This document shows positions 20,832 to 33,236 of a DNA stretch of 64,000 bases, piece after piece; the stretch's first letter is position 1, and each line of letters begins with the position of its first letter. Position numbers and translations under genes: made by a program. Location: positions 26,508,513 through 26,572,512 of the forward strand of contig NC_054706.1 in the NCBI RefSeq assembly GCF_016097555.1, given 5' to 3'. The notes beneath the pieces are model-generated. The model saw nothing but the letters and a program-made list of their open reading frames with translations, made no database searches and was not told the DNA's origin. This DNA is from Gigantopelta aegis. Taxonomy: Eukaryota > Mollusca > Gastropoda > Neomphalida > Peltospiridae.

Positions 20832-21514
20832 TTAATGCAGGCCATCCACTGCTGAGAATTTGTTGGTCGAATCGTTCAGGTCCTGTGGTTTTGGATTATA
20901 AGTTTTGTAAAAATTACTTGCCATTTTAACTAAGTCTAATGTTTTCATTACATGTAAAATATCAGCTAATTTGGCAGTCACGTAAATAATTTAATTTATA
21001 ATGAATTAAGTTCAAGAATGCACTCCAAAGTGTTAATTAGTGAAACACTTTTAACTCGCTAATTCTTTATCACGAATTCACACTTTGGCGTGCATTCTCC
21101 ACCACAGGTACCCCCAAACAGAAACCCCTAATACAAATACTATAGTTACATATATAAGAGTCTTTATTATATAACGTTACTATAACATATCTGACGTTAT
21201 TGTTCTGTGTGTTCTCCACTACCGAAACAAAACCAAACAAAATATTAATTTATTTTAAATCACAAATATTGTTATCTGGAACAATACTGTCATTAGATAT
21301 ATAAACAAATGTACATGGTTTTATTTAAATCAACATTTTAGTAACAAAACTTAGTACATACGGTACAAAACGTCATCATGCGCAGTTATACAGCAGAAAT
21401 ATGCAATACCTTTTTTAGACTCCATGTTGAATGTTGACATTCCTTTTTAACTTCACAAACAAAAGAATTGTGATTTGGCAGATGAAACACGGTTCTTTCC
21501 CTTTAATTAAGTTA

Positions 21515-21690
21515 ACGTTTCTTTTGATTAACGACACCACTAGAGCAAATTGATTTATTAATCATTGGCTATTGAATGTCAAACATTTGGTAAGTTTGAC
21601 ATGTAGTCTTAGAGAGGAAACCCCCTATATTTTTCCATTAGTTGCAAGGGATCTTTTGTATGCACCATCCCACAGACAGTGTAGCACAAA
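21515..21690 (-). mobile_element. SINE fragment, 'ACGACACCACTAGAGCA' family
   Basis: Ortholog of 2398-2580 carried by the segmental duplication; distal part only, followed by a CA-rich stretch with ATGCATGCGCG. Confidence 0.8.
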
Positions 21691-22215
21691 CACCCATGCA
21701 TGCGCGCACACACACACGCATGCACACACACAGACATAATTAACACAAACAAAAAACAAGGTGTTCATGTATAAGACAAATAAAGGATAACGAGATACTA
21801 AACGGCAGTGAGGGTACCCCATTCCAACAATTTTTGTCTTAGAAATGACAAAAATGTTCAAAATATAAATAAAACTGTTCGCCATAGTGAATGGACGTCG
21901 TTTGCTCATGCACTTTGAAATTCTTATTTAAAGAAGCATACGTTTTGTCAAGGCTTATTTCTTACATACCTATTCATGTAACCCTTTCGTCTCAAACTAG
22001 GAACGTACTTGTGGAATTATGTAGGAGATGTGCACGCGTGTGTGGGGGTGGGGGGAGGGGGGGGTAGGCTATGGAGATTGAAGTGTTTAGGTGTTCGAGT
22101 CATATTTCTTAAAAAAATATATAAAAAAAAAAAGCTTAGAGCAGAGAGGGGTTTAGAATCACATCCCTCACTTTATAAACGCGCCCGCCAAAAAAATAAA
22201 AAATAATAATAATAT

Positions 22216-22269
<54 letters not shown>

Positions 22270-22774
22270 TGGGGTAATCGTAATCAGTAATCGTAATCGA
22301 TTGTAATCGATTACATGTTTTCATGTAATCGCAATCGTAATCGATTACATTGTTTGAGAATGTCATGTAATCACAATCGTAATCGATTACATTGCTAATG
22401 TAATCGTAATCAGCGATTACTTTCACGATTACTCATAATTATTTACTAAACTTAGATGTGTTTAGCATCAACTCCAGTAACAGTGCCTATAGTTAGAAGC
22501 AGTACTGGTCAGTCAGTAGAACTGATCTCCCATTGTCTACTACTCTCATAGTAGAACTATTTTTTGCCTTGAGAAACAGGGGATCATAACGTCTGGATTA
22601 TCAAATGAATGTTAACCAGGGGATGAAGACACGCGTACATTCACATAATGGTATCTATCGTGTTTACGTTTACTAAAAAAACACTTGAATGAAAAGTGTT
22701 CTAGCTAGCAATATATAAAAGGGCGCTGCACCATGCCCTAGTTTTGTGTCCTAATTCATTGCCGTAAAAAAATG

Positions 22775-22875
<101 letters not shown>

Positions 22876-23479
22876 AAAAACACTTGCGTTCCTCTGAATG
22901 CATATATGTCTGAATTCAACTAAGAAACGCTTCACAATATCTCGTTTAGTCACAGGTGTTAGTGGTTACGACTGCAGAATATGGAGATGATATCATTCAT
23001 CAATATCCACTTTCCAATTCTTAAAATTTCCATTATGGTGGAGGTGGTGGATGGGACGTCCTAGGGAAATGAATTAAAAATGGGGCGGACCTTCCCGTCT
23101 ACTCTCCTCCGACATAAATACCATATTAACCAGACATATTTTATTGTCAATATTCTACTTTTTACGTAATCAATTGTAGAAACCCTTTTTAACCCTTTGT
23201 ATAAACACTTTTTAACTTCCTTGTAAATAAAGTTTATTTAACCATTAATTAGTATTTTTTTCATCTAATCATCTGTATTAATTTTTTAATTTTTTTATTA
23301 CTAACTCTCTCCCCACCCCTCTCGTTTTGAGCACAGTTTCTGGCCCTAGTCAGAAATCGTGCTCGCAACGAGCGAACTGGGAACATTAAATTGATATAAG
23401 CACGATAATTCCCGACATCTGACCTGACAGTCATTTGTGGGCATACATACATACATACATACATATATACATACATACA

Positions 23480-24835
23480 TACATACGACTGCAGACGGGC
23501 ACATTCCGAATCGAGCTTGCGACGAACCTGGACGTTGTTGCGTCCGCTCTCGACACCCCCCCCCCCCCCCCCCCCCCCCCGGCTTGATAGCTAGTTTTGG
23601 AGCGTTGTTGGAGTTCGGGTTACGTACACCGGGGCACGGGCGACCGTGTCTTTGGTGTACGGTGACCCGGCTCCCAACGAAGAACGCCAGGAGTGGAAGA
23701 GGAAGGAGGAAGAGGAAACGAGTGCCCAGGGGCGGCTCGGGGGGGGGGGGGGGGGGGACAAAGCTGGCGGCCCAACTGCCAGTGGCGGTCCCGTCTGCGT
23801 CGCCGCCCCCACCGACTTCTCCGAAGAGAACACGACAGCCGTCGGCGCCCGAGTCCCCGGATAACAACACTTACTCGCAGCTGGACATAGCGATGTGTCA
23901 CCCGCACGGGTGCCGACTCCGGTGAAGCGGTCAACTATATCGACCGATCCCGTCGAGTCGGCGCCAGGATATGTTGCTGCTGCCGCTGCGGCGAAGAGGA
24001 AGGCCACATCCCTGACCACCCAGCCAGCCAAGACCAAGCCGCCGCCGCAGCCGACGATCCCCCCTCCCCCCGAGGAAGATCACTGGCTCTTAGCCGTCAG
24101 CGGATTACGGAAACAGCTACACCCGTACATGCAGGGGGACACAGCCGATCCGATGACGTTGAAGGGAGGCCATCTCAACGCCGACTGGAGACCAATGGGG
24201 GACGCCAGCCAGATCGAGCTACACAACGTGTTCAGAGGGATACACGGAGTAGTTGTGACGCACAAGAGGGACCAGACCTACAGACAAGCCACCCTGTTCC
24301 CGAAGACTGAGAACAGATCTCTTCACAGGATGATCAGAGCAGTCTGCGGCCCCGACTACTCCAGTGTAATGCGAACTCTGCGCCAACGCCAACATCTGCT
24401 GCCGACCCTCAGGGACTCACCAACGTCACCGACGAAGTAGCAACCTCTCCTAGGACAGGTAACCTCCTTTTTTTGGGCTTAGTTGGACTTTAAATTTTTT
24501 CGGCCGTGGCTCAAAATTCTTATGGGTTTTTTTGTAAACAGTCCAACGCACTTTACTTTGGCGCCCGTTCAATTGCTCAAATCACCTTAAAACGTTTTAG
24601 GCCGAGCATTCAAAAATACTTTTGGATTTAATTTCTCAGTCCAGACTTGTGTAGGATCAGCAGGTTTTTCACTTTAGGACTTAGGTCTTTGACCGACCAC
24701 TAAATTTTTTATTCCAAATTCTGCCCACCTCAAACTTACCCCCCACCTCCTGGCCCGGACTTAGTCACTGGCGAAAGTCAGAGATTAAGCCCGTGACAGG
24801 CGTGCGTGAAGCTTTCGTAGCATATACGCACGTGT
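23480..24835 (+). mobile_element. GC-rich nested retroelement-like block
   Basis: In strong contrast to the AT-rich surroundings, this block is GC-rich and Pro/Ala/Arg-coding, then turns into a T-rich 3' region that matches the 3' end of the element at 5105-5896 (TCAAAATTCTTATG, ATTCTGCCCA, 'GACAGGCGTGCGTG', 'ACGCACGTGTACAAATTT'). The simplest reading is a 5'-truncated non-LTR element nested in the hAT-like element. No reverse transcriptase or endonuclease motif is seen. Confidence 0.5.
23895..24440 (+). CDS. Unidentified 181-residue frame in the GC-rich block
   Basis: I do not recognise the family. The first ~60 residues are Pro/Ala/Lys/Thr-rich and probably disordered (KPPPQPTIPPPPEEDHW). 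The remainder looks foldable (LLAVSGLRKQLHPYMQGDT..., IELHNVFRGIHGVVVTHKR, TENRSLHRMIRAVCGPDYSS) and ends SPTSPTK before TAG. An overlapping upstream frame (23437-23925) has a similar Pro/Arg-rich composition, so the true coding region may start upstream. The 3' region resembles LINE 3' ends elsewhere in the window. It could be an ORF1-type protein of a non-LTR element, or a captured host exon. Confidence 0.35.
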   Translation: MSPARVPTPVKRSTISTDPVESAPGYVAAAAAAKRKATSLTTQPAKTKPPPQPTIPPPPEEDHWLLAVSGLRKQLHPYMQGDTADPMTLKGGHLNADWRPMGDASQIELHNVFRGIHGVVVTHKRDQTYRQATLFPKTENRSLHRMIRAVCGPDYSSVMRTLRQRQHLLPTLRDSPTSPTK

Positions 24836-25398
24836 ACAAATTTAGCATGACCATGCAAACGGGCAGCCAGCCAGTCTTATCAAGCTTGATTCCATGGGCA
24901 GTCATTCTCACCCTGTCGCAGACACAACCACAAATAACGTAACTAATTAAGCAAACACCCAGTTGAAAGTAGTCTATCACGATAAACCTTGGTTTATTTT
25001 CCTTTAAAATAACTTAAAATATTAATACGTCTGATAAAAATTCCCGAAAGCTGATTTTAACAGATGTTCTACGAAACGCGGCGCTTCTAATAATACCAAA
25101 ATAAACACACCCAGACCAAGATACTTGTAATTTTCACCGACACAATTGGATCCTTATATGGCACAAAGCAAGCATGACTGCAAATCGATTCATTAATAAG
25201 TCATTTTTAGAATGTCAACAATTAAATACAATGAGCAACTTGTGCGTATGTATATGTATGCAGATATCAATTTAATTATTTATTTACTTGTTTGTTCTTT
25301 TCTTTCGTTCTTTATTTCTTCATTTATAGATTAATGTTTTTTTGTTTTTTTTTAAATTTGTGGATGGTATTAAATGGTATACGTTCTACAAACAATAC

Positions 25399-25450
25399 CC
25401 CCCCCCCCCCCCCCCCCCCCCCCCCCACACCCCCCCCCCCCCCCCCCCCC
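25399..25450. repeat. Long poly-C run
   Basis: About 50 C with one ACA interruption, inside the hAT-like element. Confidence 0.95.
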
Positions 25451-25905
25451 AAGTAATAGTGATCAGACAGTTTGCAATTACTAATTATGGCTTATTTCAA
25501 TAATATAACAAAATATATATGTTATGCATTGATACAATAATTATACCTATGGTTATGGGTACCTTTTCGACAATAATCCAAATTTAAGAATAATAAATCT
25601 GGTTTTGGAAACTGATTCCCTCCCTGCAGTATACATACATTTATAAAAATATTTAATAAATAATCTAAAATTATCCATTATGTCTTTCAATGAATGAAAT
25701 CGGTATGGTTGTAAAATAAAGTGCATAACTTCATGGTGGTAACATCATTTCATTATTTGTGTAGATTTGTGGAAATGTAATCATGATTGCTAGACAATGT
25801 ATTCGCAATCGTAATCGATTACTTTCAATTATCTTGTAATCGTTATCGTGACATTCTAAAGTAATCGTAATCGATTACTTTTGTCAAGTAATCGCCCCAT
25901 CTCTG

Positions 25906-25911
<6 letters not shown>

Positions 25912-25985
<74 letters not shown>
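25912..25985. repeat. (TA)n microsatellite
   Basis: TA tract at the right edge of the hAT-like element; corresponds to the TA tract 3547-3615 in the paralogous block. Confidence 0.96.
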
Positions 25986-25987
<2 letters not shown>

Positions 25988-26424
25988 CCTACATTAGTGA
26001 TCCTTTTTGAAACTAGCGATTGGTTGCCTCACTGTGATAGCCCGGTCGTCATGGTCATCTGAACTTAACTTTATTTACACCCAGGCCGTAAAGTAAAGTA
26101 GCACAACGGAAATTGATTGTTTTGTGACATATAAGTCAACTTGAAACTGGTTGCTCTTTCTTATACTCCAATCATCACAACTTGCAGATCAAATTCAACA
26201 CTGCGACGTAACGTGCACGTGTTAAGACAATCAATTGAATTTTGCAATAGACGCAATGAAATTATTTGGGTGAAATATTTTTTGTGCGTATGTATTTCAA
26301 GCAAAAATCTCGATTTTTAAAAAAAAAAAATTGGGATAGTTATGCAACTTTAGACTTCCCCTTTAAAAACACAGGCAAACACTGACAGACACACATCCCT
26401 CGATAATCAAGCATCCGTCTTTTA

Positions 26425-26548
26425 AACCTTGAATTTTTATATTGATGTTGATCATCACTTTATTTATTTGCATTACCATAGTTTGACACCCAATAGCCGA
26501 TGTATTTTTCGTGCTGGGGTGTCGTTAAACATTCATTCATTCATTCCG
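26425..26548 (+). mobile_element. LINE 3' tail, (ATTC)n-ended
   Basis: TTGATGTTGATCATCACTTT, then GTTTGACACCCAATAGCCGATG, TGCTGGGGTGTCGTTAAACATTCATTCATTCATTC. Only the last ~120 bp of the LINE family of 12091-12865. It is flanked by CATCCGTCTTTTAA / CATTCCGTCTTTTAA, a target duplication, because the paralogous block near 3970 has this word once. Confidence 0.83.
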
Positions 26549-26592
26549 TCTTTTAACATAGACCAATTATTTGATATCTTTTGATGAGAGTT

Positions 26593-26790
26593 GAAGTTTG
26601 TTTTGTTTAACGATACCACTAGGGCACATTGATTTATTAATCACTGGCTAATGCATGTCTAACATTTGGTAATTTAGACATGTAGTCTTAGAGAGAAACC
26701 CCGCTACATTTTGTTCATTAGTAACAAAGGATCTATTATATGCATCATCTGACATACAGGATAGCACATGCCACGGCATTTGGTATTCCA
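26593..26790 (-). mobile_element. SINE fragment, 'ACGATACCACTAGGGCA' family
   Basis: Ortholog of 4018-4232 in the duplicated block; the tRNA-like head is missing. Confidence 0.82.
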
Positions 26791-27722
26791 GTCGTATATC
26801 TTTTGATGATGTAAGAGGCGCGATTATTTATTTGGTGGTGTAACTAAAAAGACAACAAACCAGAAGTTGATCAATAAAACTGATATTATATATTCTCTTT
26901 TTAAATCATTAACAAAATACTCAACAGTGTTTATAGGCCTAAACTGTAAAATCATATGTATCAAGCCAATGGCATCCACATGACTGCAATAGTCCTCACA
27001 GTAACAGCAGTAGTAGATACATCTGGAATGCTGATTTATCGTATACACGAGGAAGAATATTAATTTAATACATTTTGTCTAAACATAATCAATGTAATAA
27101 GAATATTTAGACAATGCTGGGGGGTGGGGGGAAATATATATACAAAATGAAAAAGTATTAAAAATAAAAATGAAATAATATTAAAATAAATATTTTAAAA
27201 ATTATAATAATTTTTTTTAAAATAAATAAAAATATGATAATAAAACAATTTTTTAATTAACTGAAATTGTTTTTATAATGATAACACACAAAAAAAAAAA
27301 GTTTATCCGAGAATGTGAAAAAAATAAAATAATAATATTAATACATTTTTAAAACCCCAATTAGACAGGTCCAGATAAAATTTTATCTTTTTTTCTTCGT
27401 TTTTTTTCACCTTCATTAAAAAAACTAACGTCAGCTATTTTTTTCTTGGTAGGGTCGGATTCCGAAAACACTTTTTTGTTTTGTTTAGGCCTAATAAAAT
27501 TAAAAATTCACTACAAAATAATTCTTATTTGGAAGTCACAAATCGGCAAATCAAGTTTTGACTTAATATATATATCAAGGTCGAGACACAGGTAAAACGT
27601 ATAGTCATAAGCTTTCAAAAGTAAAATATTTTAAAATAATATAGGCGTCGAAAGAGGAAGGCACAAACCTGATATTGAAATGGCAACGCGTCCACCAACT
27701 AGAAAGACAAATTTGAAACTCG

Positions 27723-27727
<5 letters not shown>

Positions 27728-27764
<37 letters not shown>

Positions 27765-27862
27765 TACAAGGTATTTGTGGTTGTCCTAATGTTGGTAGTA
27801 ACCCAAACTGGATTTTAATAAGTTTGTACGTACAATATACACACACACACACACACACACAC
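27728..27862. repeat. Two (CA)n microsatellites
   Basis: CA runs at 27728-27762 and 27838-27862 separated by 75 bp of unique sequence. Confidence 0.93.
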
Positions 27863-27959
27863 ATTTGTCGGAAATATCCTATAATGGCAGCAAAACTCGG
27901 GGCAGTCCCTTTAAAAATTACAAATATATCTCTAAATGAGAAATATTTGTTTGATTTAA

Positions 27960-28173
27960 AGATGTAGACCCTAGTTTCAGTCCGTAAAAATGGACACTAA
28001 GTTTAGTTAATCTACAAACCTGCAACACACATTTGGACAAGGTTATAACAGAGAGAAGCTGAAGTCTGTGATGTTTAAACAGGGAAATACCGTCAAAAAT
28101 AATTAGAGCATGTCTCTCATTAATCATTAATTTTTAGACGAACGTGCGTTTTTAAAAACTAGGGTATGTCGCT
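27960..28173. mobile_element. TTAA-flanked MITE
   Basis: Inverted ends AGATGTAGACCCTAGTTT and AAAACTAGGGTATGTCGCT are flanked by TTAA at 27956-27959 and 28174-28177. Part of the interior (ACGAACGTGCGTTT, GGAAATACCGTC) matches, inverted, the element 37751-38571, so both belong to one family. Confidence 0.8.
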
Positions 28174-28307
28174 TTAAGTACTAGTAATACGTGCATCAAG
28201 CAGACGAGTCACTGCACGTGAACCACAGTAGCTGCTTCATCAATAGATACGCTTAAATATATTTGTAGATACACAAATGTACATTAAAAGGTTCTTGTGA
28301 CCCTGGT

Positions 28308-29450
28308 TGTGACGGAGACAGCCGTCTGCACATTAACTTTTGACCGAGGTCTGAAACAACTGGAGTAGCACTTTAATGATCGAAAGCCAGTACATGGAGT
28401 AATTAACCCAAGAAGGTTCCCTGTATTAGTTAGATGGTATCTGTATTGTTGGTAATTTTAGAGAATTAGTGTGGCCATTATTTCGCCACTCGTCCATAAA
28501 TGGCAGGACTGCCAAAGATGGGACCCAGCTGCCAAGAATCCCAATAGGGGATATAAGCTGAGAGTTCGTTCTGTATGGGGACTTGGGGTGGCAAGCACGT
28601 ATAGAGAGGCGGTGGAAACGCTGTCTGCTGGACGAACTTTATTAGTCCAGTGGACATAGGTAACTATATTTTACTGCTCTGTAGTAACTGAAAGGTATTT
28701 TGTTGTGGCATTCAAGTATTATAACTATGTGTATTCTTGTTTTGCTTAGTGGGGGAAGGACAGCTGGTAATCTAAGTCAGACCGACTAAAGTAAACTGTA
28801 GGCGTCGCTTACCCAAAATATATATAGAGAGGTTATAATATCTATAACTGGTAATCCTAATATCATGACCTGGTAAATTATAGGTCCTCTGAATATTGGA
28901 TGTAGAGAAGACTGAGGATAATAATTAATTATCTCTATAGGTGGTCATTCTAATATCATGACCGGGTAAATTGTAGGTCCTCTGAATATTGGATGTAGAG
29001 AAGACTGAGGATAATAATTAATTATTCTAAGGTTGGGTTATGTTTTATCTGCGAGTGATAACTATATCCCTAATTGTCAAGTGATTAAGTTTACGTGTGG
29101 TGCTCAGTCTAGAGGTGGTGTGACACTGGTTTTAACAGGCCATGTAAGTGCTGTAATACTTACCTGGTATTATATAATACATATTTGAAACTAAACTTGT
29201 GTTGTTGTCTTTCTAGTGAATTTAACGTTGGTTAATAGTAAATATAAATATATATATACGATCCTGTTCCCTGAATACCCCTAGAGCCAAGCCACTCGGG
29301 TAGAAACCTACCTGATACAGGGAGATCTATTTGTATAGGTTGGGGATATTTGGAAAAATACTGTTACATCCATTGCGGGCTTCTGATTCTGTTACCGGGG
29401 AACTAAGTGGTGGGAGCAGTTGCCGGTCACGGCGTTAGAACCCCGTGACA
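28308..29450 (+). mobile_element. Solo LTR (fossil), retrotransposon family unidentified
   Basis: Starts TGTGACGGA and ends CCCCGTGACA, flanked by the 5-bp repeat CTGGT on both sides (28303-28307 and 29451-29455). The second, inverted member is 53515-54525; they share 'AGAGCC(A/G)AGCCACTCGG' and the CTGATACAGGGAGATC-type stretch. An ~85-bp tandem duplication lies inside (about 28850-29030). No internal coding region remains, so it is a solo LTR left after recombination. The intact target repeat suggests moderate age. Confidence 0.8.
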
Positions 29451-29584
29451 CTGGTCAAGAGTTGTCAGGGGGATACATGGACAGCAGCAGCATGCATTGT
29501 ACTAGTCTTGTTGATCCAGGATGATACAATACAAGATGGGCGCCAAAATATCTCCTTCAATCCAAAATGGCTGCCATGAATGTA

Positions 29585-29642
29585 AGCGTAATCCTATGAC
29601 ATGGGTTAGTGCGGTAACAAGCTGAGCTGTAAAACGTAACAC

Positions 29643-29675
<33 letters not shown>

Positions 29676-30340
29676 ATACACACATACCACCGATTGTTTT
29701 TCCCAGTCAGGTGCCAACAGGACCGTATGATATTCAACAAGATGGAAAACAATGTTTTTTGAGATCTCTTATGAAAAGACATGAATGGACGAAAGACGAC
29801 TTGAGCAATTATAATTATAATAATTATGGTGGTGGATTGTCACGGTGGTGATGATCATTTTATGTCCATGTGTCTGTCCAACTGAAATTCAGGCATAATG
29901 CCTCGAGAATTACACAGGCTTGTCTGTTTGGGACATGTTTATGGAATAGTGTACCTGTAAGAGGATGATCATTTCTACCATACTACCTACTTCATTTATA
30001 ATGGCTACATTTGTCATGTTAGTTAACTTCGGTCACATAGATAATTATAACACTACTTTTACCAATTTTATTTATTATTTTAACATGACGTTTGCGATTA
30101 TTTCCGATGAACTACTTCTATTACTAAGTTATTTCTACTAATTTCTGTTTATTTTTCTCATGGGTATTTCTACCAATTTCTGTTTATTATTTTAAGCTTA
30201 ATTTTGTCCTTATATCCAATTGATCTATATCTGTCACATGGTCCACTTCTACTAATTAGTTTTGTTTTTACGTGATGTTCACGTGCTTATAAAATATCCT
30301 ATCAAGGATCAAGCACGCTGTTCTAAATACTCACCTCAGC
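29585..30340 (-). repeat. Flank 3' of receptor gene B, shared with genes A and C
   Basis: From GTAATCCTATGACATGGGTTAGTGCGG, through a C run (29645-29675) and ACCGATTGTTTTTCCCAG, to 'GGACATGTTTATGGAATAGTG', it follows 5897-6161 (gene A) and 48640-48960 (gene C). After 29990 the sequence is specific to gene B, AT-rich, without exon. Confidence 0.78.
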
Positions 30341-30850
30341 TATGGACAGTGGCAAACACACGTCTTTTTTTACCCACCCCATTTTCCATTTGCCAGTATC
30401 CAAAGAAACACGACTCATAGACAATGTTAGTACCCCCTTCCCAATGTGGTGGTTCCCCCTCCACATCCCCAATATAAAATCCTTGCTACACCAACGAGAC
30501 AGTTGGTTATTGACCAGTTGTATGTGTCAGTAAACAAGGGTCCTCCTGTACACTTTCCCACAAACATGACAACACGTTCCACAAACTTTTACGGAGTCTA
30601 TAGCTGTGCATGCTCCGTGTTAAAGCCAGTATTGTGATAGAAACACAGCATGCGCCAGTTTTAATAAACGACCACCACCACTCTGAGCTGAGTGGTGTCA
30701 CGGTGTTGTCATAGTTGTTGTAATGTATTCAAACTGAACAGGCTGGATCACGCAAAAGATTGTATATAGCTGGCAAGTGTGAACAACGCCAGCAACCAGC
30801 CTACAGTTGATGAGTCAGCTAAAACAATATCATGTCGGCTCTGTATTCTT
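30341..30850. other. Non-coding stretch 3' of gene B
   Basis: No exon or element recognised; short open frames have no family character. Confidence 0.5.
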
Positions 30851-30852
30851 CA

Positions 30853-31256
30853 TGTATATTACGCCAGCCAAATCACCCGACCTCACACAGATGGAACAAT
30901 CTCACTCTGAAAAGGTTTAAAGAAGTCCACTCTCGTGTATATTACGGCAACCAAATCACGCGACCTCATACAGATGGAACAATCCCACTCTGGACAGGTT
31001 TAAAGAAGTCCACTCTCGTGTATATTACGACAGCCAAATCAGCCGACCTCATACAGATGGAACAGTTCCACTCTGGACAGTTTTAAAGAACTCCACTCTC
31101 ATGTATATTATGCCAGTCAGATCACCCGACCTGTAATCTACATTAGTCATTATGACAGCCAAATCACCTGACCTCACACAGATGGAACAATCCCACTGTG
31201 GGCAGTTTTATAGAAACCCACTCTCATGTATATTATGCTCGCCAAATCACCCGATC
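30853..31256. repeat. 83-bp minisatellite, about five diverged copies
   Basis: Unit landmarks: TGTATATTACGCCAGCCAAA, TCACCCGACCTCACACAGAT, GGAACAATCCCACTCTGGAC, AGTCCACTCTC. One unit is interrupted around 31130-31150. It occupies the 3' flank of gene B, where gene A has an unrelated minisatellite. Confidence 0.92.
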
Positions 31257-31266
31257 TGACATGCCA

Positions 31267-31306
<40 letters not shown>
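31267..31306. repeat. Poly-C run
   Basis: About 40 consecutive C, 38 bp beyond the gene B stop codon. Confidence 0.97.
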
Positions 31307-31307
<1 letters not shown>

Positions 31308-31343
31308 ATCCGCCTCTGCAAACGCCTCGGAACAGTCAATCCA

Positions 31344-31510
31344 TCAGTATTTTCCACCTGTCTGTTCAGATTGCTCTTCAAGCATCTTATCAGTTTCTTG
31401 CGTGTGCATTCGTTCACTTTCCTGAGCATTCTTAAAAACTGCACGCGACTGGTCGCCACCGACTCCATTGCTAATTTCCTCATCTTGTCTTTCCAGATTT
31501 AACATATCAA
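31344..31510 (-). CDS. Receptor gene B, exon 3: cytoplasmic tail
   Basis: Same acceptor (TTTTTAG), phase and frame as gene A exon 3: Val-Asp-Met-Leu-Asn-Leu-Glu-Arg... to TGA at 31344-31346. The repeat region holds only one octapeptide (AQESERMH) before TQETDKMLEEQSEQTGGKY, making this the shortest of the three tails. With exon 2 (264 bp) and exon 1 from the conserved ATG (184 bp) the coding length is 615 bp, an exact multiple of three, giving 204 residues. The reading is intact. Another frame of this exon is also open, as in A and C, but is incompatible with the splice phase. Confidence 0.78.
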
Positions 31511-32537
31511 CTAAAAAGAAGAAAAAAAATCAAATTTTAATATATTACTCTTATTAACATGACGCTATATGATGTACTTATAATATTATAGATATGGATA
31601 CAGTAACTGCGTGTGCTTGCGTGTTTAATATTAAATTAAATATACTCGATAGTGCAAGTGTGGCGATACTGTGGTTGTATGCTATATCAGGGCTACGTTC
31701 AGCCAGACCTAACAGAAAAACGTCCGCTAGACTGGTTTATGCGCTTCACATTAAACCCAATGGCCACGTCAGGAACCAATCAAATAATTCGTGAACGTTA
31801 GTGAAACGTTCGCTGCCTGAACTTAGAACTGGCCTCCAAATCGCCTGCCGATTGCCTGAACGAAATTTCGGAAGAATGACTTTTTATCACCTTGTTTAAG
31901 TCATATATCTAAATTTAACTATTTTCAGCACACGTCATAATATATTAATCATTGTTATGAATAAATTGAACACACATCGTTATTTAAGGGGAGCTATCTC
32001 TCTCGCTGTCCATCACTCCCCCGAGACTAGTTCAAGGGGAGTAAATTTAAATTTTAGCTCCCTTGGCTTGTGAATTTATAAAATATCAATATGGTAATAT
32101 TTTAAATAGTTCTCCAGAATCTTAGTCAGGGTAACGATAATTAATCACTTCACGTGGAGGTCTGATTACATTAAATCAATTTTCATTAGCTCCAATAAAG
32201 ATCATGTTGTCTTTTGGGTATCCCGGGTACCTGTCCATGGTACATTTCTGAGGCGAATCCAAGCAGGAACCAGTGAAAATTATTGGGTTGCCCTTTTCAC
32301 AAGATTGTCCATGTGCCCTTTTCCCTTAGTTGCCATCCCCCTAGAAACAAATCCAGGATCCGCCCCTGCATTCCACCAATATCTTCATTACAGTTTCAGG
32401 AGATCAAATGGTTACCTAGTGGCGATGTAGATGATAAACACACACACACGCATGCACAAAGACACACACACACACACACACACACACACATCTGGAGCTA
32501 GAATCGAATCAGAGAATCCTTGTTATGTTTTAATTAC
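31511..32537 (-). other. Intron 2 of receptor gene B
   Basis: Donor CAG|GTAATT at the top and TTTTTAG acceptor at the bottom. Clearly homologous to intron 2 of genes A and C along most of its length; includes a CA run near 32461-32489. No other feature seen. Confidence 0.73.
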
Positions 32538-32801
32538 CTGGTTCCAGGTTGTGTGGTTGATGGTCGTGAGCTTTAACCCCGGACCCAGCGTCTCTCCGAC
32601 CATGACCTATGACCTCGTGTGGGGTTTGTCTCCAGCTGCATATTATTTGTGCTATCTTCTGTCTGTACTTGAGGATGAGAATACTTATAACTGCAACTAT
32701 GATCACAAGGGACATAATTACAGCCAACAGGATTTTTAAGTTGTCGTCCCCAGGTTCATCAGTTTCGGCTCGTGTTGTTGATGGTGTAGACATGGAGTAA
32801 C
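32538..32801 (-). CDS. Receptor gene B, exon 2: stalk and transmembrane segment
   Basis: 264 bp, phase 1 at both ends, acceptor TTTCCACAG|GTTACTCC, donor CCAG|GTAATT. It codes SYSMSTPSTTRAETDEP, then the membrane segment ILLAVIMSLVIIVAVISILIL, then KYRQKIAQIICSWRQTPHEV. One codon longer than in A and C. Membrane-segment residues differ from A conservatively, as expected for an expressed paralog rather than a decaying one. Confidence 0.84.
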
Positions 32802-32950
32802 CTGTGGAAAGAAGGAATATTTAACAACTCACTAGCTCGTATAGAATGGACGAGGCGCATGCTTGTGGTCTGGCTAAACAAACCGAACTACGTTAGTTTC
32901 AATGAAAGTGTCTGGACTGGATGCGTGCGATCAGTGCGTCTCTAAAAATG

Positions 32951-33236
32951 CAAGAATGAATAAATGAATAAATGAATGTTTAACGACACCCCAGCACGAA
33001 AAATACATCGGCTATTGGGTGTCAAACTATGGTAATGCAAACAAATAATGTGATGATCAACATCAATATAAACATTCAAGATTTAAATAAAAACAGTGTA
33101 AAGAACTGTGCAAAAATACAAATATCACAGATAAATACTGACTTTTACTCAAACTTTCAATTTGTGCTGTATTGGCCATTCTCAAAGAGAATGTTACACC
33201 CCTGCACCACGGCGAGGTTACAGCACGCGCAGGGGC
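32951..33236 (-). mobile_element. LINE-tailed short element, inverted
   Basis: On the minus strand it starts GGCCCCTGCGCGTGCTGTAA, continues TCTCTTTGAGAATGGCCAATAC, and ends in the LINE tail (GACACCCAATAGCCGATG..., then ATTC repeats). The same element, 271 bp, is inserted at 34899-35169 with an 8-bp target duplication. This pattern of a separate head plus a LINE 3' tail suggests a SINE mobilised by the resident LINE, or a rearranged 5'-truncated LINE copy. Confidence 0.65.

Noticed and set aside
23437-24037. Several overlapping Pro/Gly/Arg-rich frames on both strands
   Set aside because: GC-rich composition keeps many frames open; only the 23895-24440 frame reaches a foldable region and was listed.
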